From positions 1 through 7,856 of the forward strand of contig JAISKR010000041.1 of NCBI GenBank assembly GCA_031260845.1: 7,856 nucleotides of DNA, given 5' to 3'. This document shows, piece after piece, positions 6,434-7,856 of the stretch; the first letter of the stretch is position 1, and each line of letters begins with the position of its first letter. This DNA comes from Bacteroidales bacterium. Its GTDB lineage: Bacteria; Bacteroidota; Bacteroidia; Bacteroidales; UBA4181. Under the pieces are notes generated by a model. The model was given only the letters and a program-made list of their open reading frames with translations. It was not told the DNA's origin and made no database searches. The position numbers were made by a program, and so were the translations under genes.

Positions 6434-7856
6434 GAGATACAGATACAAGCCGGGTGTGGCGGGCGTTTGTACGGTCGTGATTTGTCCTGTTACCGGCACG
6501 ATACGTAGCAATACGCCTGTTTCGCTATACACGTAAATCACCGCATCGCGCAGTTGCTCATCGTCCACGTCGGCGTCAATCGTGAGGCTGGCGTTGGTCG
6601 GCACCGGATTGGGGTATCCGCTCACCGAGGCGCGGCGTGGCTGTACGGGCAGGCTGCATGGATCGCTCTCGCAGGTGCGTATGGTGTCGCCATCGGTAGT
6701 CACCGCCTCTACCCACCATCGGTCGCAGGGGTTGAGTTGTTCGTAGCCTGTGCCCGCGCTGAATATCTGCGCGTTGCCTGCCGCCACAAAGTCCGTAGCG
6801 TCCTCTGCCTTGTGCCACCAGCGATACCAGCGGAACGTAAACCCGCCGTTGTTGTCGGGGTTGTTAATCACCGCTAATTTGTTGCCGTAGCGACTGACCA
6901 CCAAGGCGTCAAACGGCAGGCGATATTCCACCCGCACCGTGTAAGTAGTGCGCTCGCCCTTTGCATTGATTGCCGTGAACGGGATGTAGTGCACACCCGG
7001 TTTGCTCAGCGTTCCGGTGATGATGTTGCCGCCCTCAATGGTGATGCCTGATGACGGGTTAATCTCAATCAGATAATCCGCCGAGCCGCACAGTATGGTC
7101 GTGCTTATGTCTATCGCTTCGCCGCTTACCGTGAGTTTGGTGAAAGGATAGTTGCTGGTGGTAATGATGTCCCTTGGTTGGCAGGCATTGGCGCCGCAAT
7201 ACAATCCGTCAGTGTGGTAGCGTGTCACAACCTGTATATTGTAAGTGCTGTCCGATCTCAGTTTGGCTGGCTCGGTCATTTGCAATTTCACGCTGAATGT
7301 ATAATCTATTGCACCGCTCAATCCGCCGGGCATTGAGAAAACCACGCTGCGCACGCCGTTTGCCACCGTGTTGCTCAGCAGATTCATACCTGCTGCACTT
7401 GCCACGTTCGTCCACGATCCGGTCACGTAATCCACGCCGTCCGGCAGTTGAATACACACGTTTTCACGCACCGCATCGGTCAATTCGCTGCCTCTTGTGC
7501 GTTTCACATTGATGGTAAAGTTTTCTTCGGCATCTGTAAGGATAGACAGGTCGTTGGCAATGGTTACCTCGTATTCGTTGTAATCGGCGGGAAGTCCTTC
7601 GCGTATCACGAGGCGCAGGGTGGTTTGCGTGATTTCCGAGTCGCCGCAACTGCCGTTCACCGTGCCGTGAATTTCGGCGCGAGAGTGAGATTCAAATTCA
7701 CAGTCGGTTTTCACGTCGAATTTTAGTGTCATAACCGCTGAATCCGCCGTATGACTAAGAGGATTGTAGAGAATGTGCACGGGTGATAGAATGTCAGTGC
7801 TGATGTTCCACGTATAAGAAACGCCATCAAACACAGGGTCGCTGATGGGATATTCG
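6149..7856 (-). CDS. T9SS-type secreted surface protein fused to a DUF1016 C-terminus (5' end outside window)
   Basis: There are 568 visible residues, with the frame open to the window edge, so the true start and any signal peptide are not seen. Most of the visible part is beta-rich, extracellular-looking sequence with few Lys, scattered Cys, and a DUF11-like phrase LPDGVDYVTGSW (137-148). A Trp/Tyr-rich Ig-like module (FRWYRWWHK...RWWVEAVTTDGDT) precedes the sorting domain. At 414-474 (6434-6616) is a Por/T9SS C-terminal sorting domain: YPNPVPTNASLTID, then IYVYSETGVLLRIV, then TPGLYLYL. Such a domain should end within about 10 residues after GLYLYL with a basic strand. Instead the frame continues into a 94-residue DUF1016 nuclease C-terminus. 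T9SS sorting normally needs the domain at the extreme C-terminus, so export to the surface may be impaired. It lies 2 nt from the longest possible frame of the OmpA-like gene. Confidence 0.75.
   Translation of the reverse strand, partial: EYPISDPVFDGVSYTWNISTDILSPVHILYNPLSHTADSAVMTLKFDVKTDCEFESHSRAEIHGTVNGSCGDSEITQTTLRLVIREGLPADYNEYEVTIANDLSILTDAEENFTINVKRTRGSELTDAVRENVCIQLPDGVDYVTGSWTNVASAAGMNLLSNTVANGVRSVVFSMPGGLSGAIDYTFSVKLQMTEPAKLRSDSTYNIQVVTRYHTDGLYCGANACQPRDIITTSNYPFTKLTVSGEAIDISTTILCGSADYLIEINPSSGITIEGGNIITGTLSKPGVHYIPFTAINAKGERTTYTVRVEYRLPFDALVVSRYGNKLAVINNPDNNGGFTFRWYRWWHKAEDATDFVAAGNAQIFSAGTGYEQLNPCDRWWVEAVTTDGDTIRTCESDPCSLPVQPRRASVSGYPNPVPTNASLTIDADVDDEQLRDAVIYVYSETGVLLRIVPVTGQITTVQTPATPGLYLYLFQAKHKGQMELYLKWLDRYERQDGENTPIGLILCAESSREQVELLEMHKDGIMVAEYWTELPPKKMLEQKIHSILIETRERLERNKALLPNKNI

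Noticed and set aside
1..7856. Search by eye for CRISPR repeats, tRNA/rRNA genes, IS ends, attachment sites and riboswitches.
   Set aside because: No repeated units, cloverleaf-like segments, transposase motifs or recognisable aptamer cores were found.

Overview
The window looks like a Bacteroidota (probably Bacteroidales) chromosome. The evidence is three-fold: the ribosomal proteins and the xylulokinase read like Bacteroidales versions, one protein carries a type IX secretion (Por) C-terminal sorting domain, and two intergenic elements match the Bacteroidota -7 promoter consensus TAnnTTTG. No plasmid, phage, IS, CRISPR or RNA gene is visible.

Region 1 (1-2979, minus strand) is the middle of the S10/spc ribosomal protein cluster, read right to left: rplV (L22), rpsC (S3), rplP (L16), rpmC (L29), rpsQ (S17), rplN (L14) and the start of rplX (L24), which runs off the left edge. 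Gene order is canonical and spacing tight (0-21 nt), except for a 93-nt gap between rpsC and rplP. S3 is unusually long, with a low-complexity insert in its KH domain and an Arg/Gly/Asp-rich tail.

Region 2 (2980-3164) is a divergent intergenic region where rpsS, rplB and the rest of the S10 operon would normally be. It instead has one good promoter facing rplV and one weaker one facing a xylulokinase, arranged symmetrically around a shared A/T-tract inverted repeat. The ribosomal operon is therefore interrupted between rpsS and rplV.

Region 3 (3165-4652, plus strand) is a complete xylB-type xylulokinase with no xylose isomerase or transporter beside it. Its stop codon directly abuts the stop codon of the convergent gene on the other strand.

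Region 4 (4653-7856, minus strand) holds two genes. The upstream one, open at the right edge, is a secreted T9SS-type surface protein. Its sorting domain runs without a stop into the last ~94 residues of a DUF1016/YhcG-type PD-(D/E)XK nuclease, and GC content falls from about 61% to 43% at the join. The second, after a short leader with a 9-bp stem-loop, is an OmpA-family outer-membrane beta-barrel/peptidoglycan-binding protein.

I see no convincing new defence or metabolic system. The points most worth following up are the split S10 operon and the T9SS/DUF1016 chimera. Either could be a real rearrangement or a contig misjoin, and the sequence alone cannot settle which.
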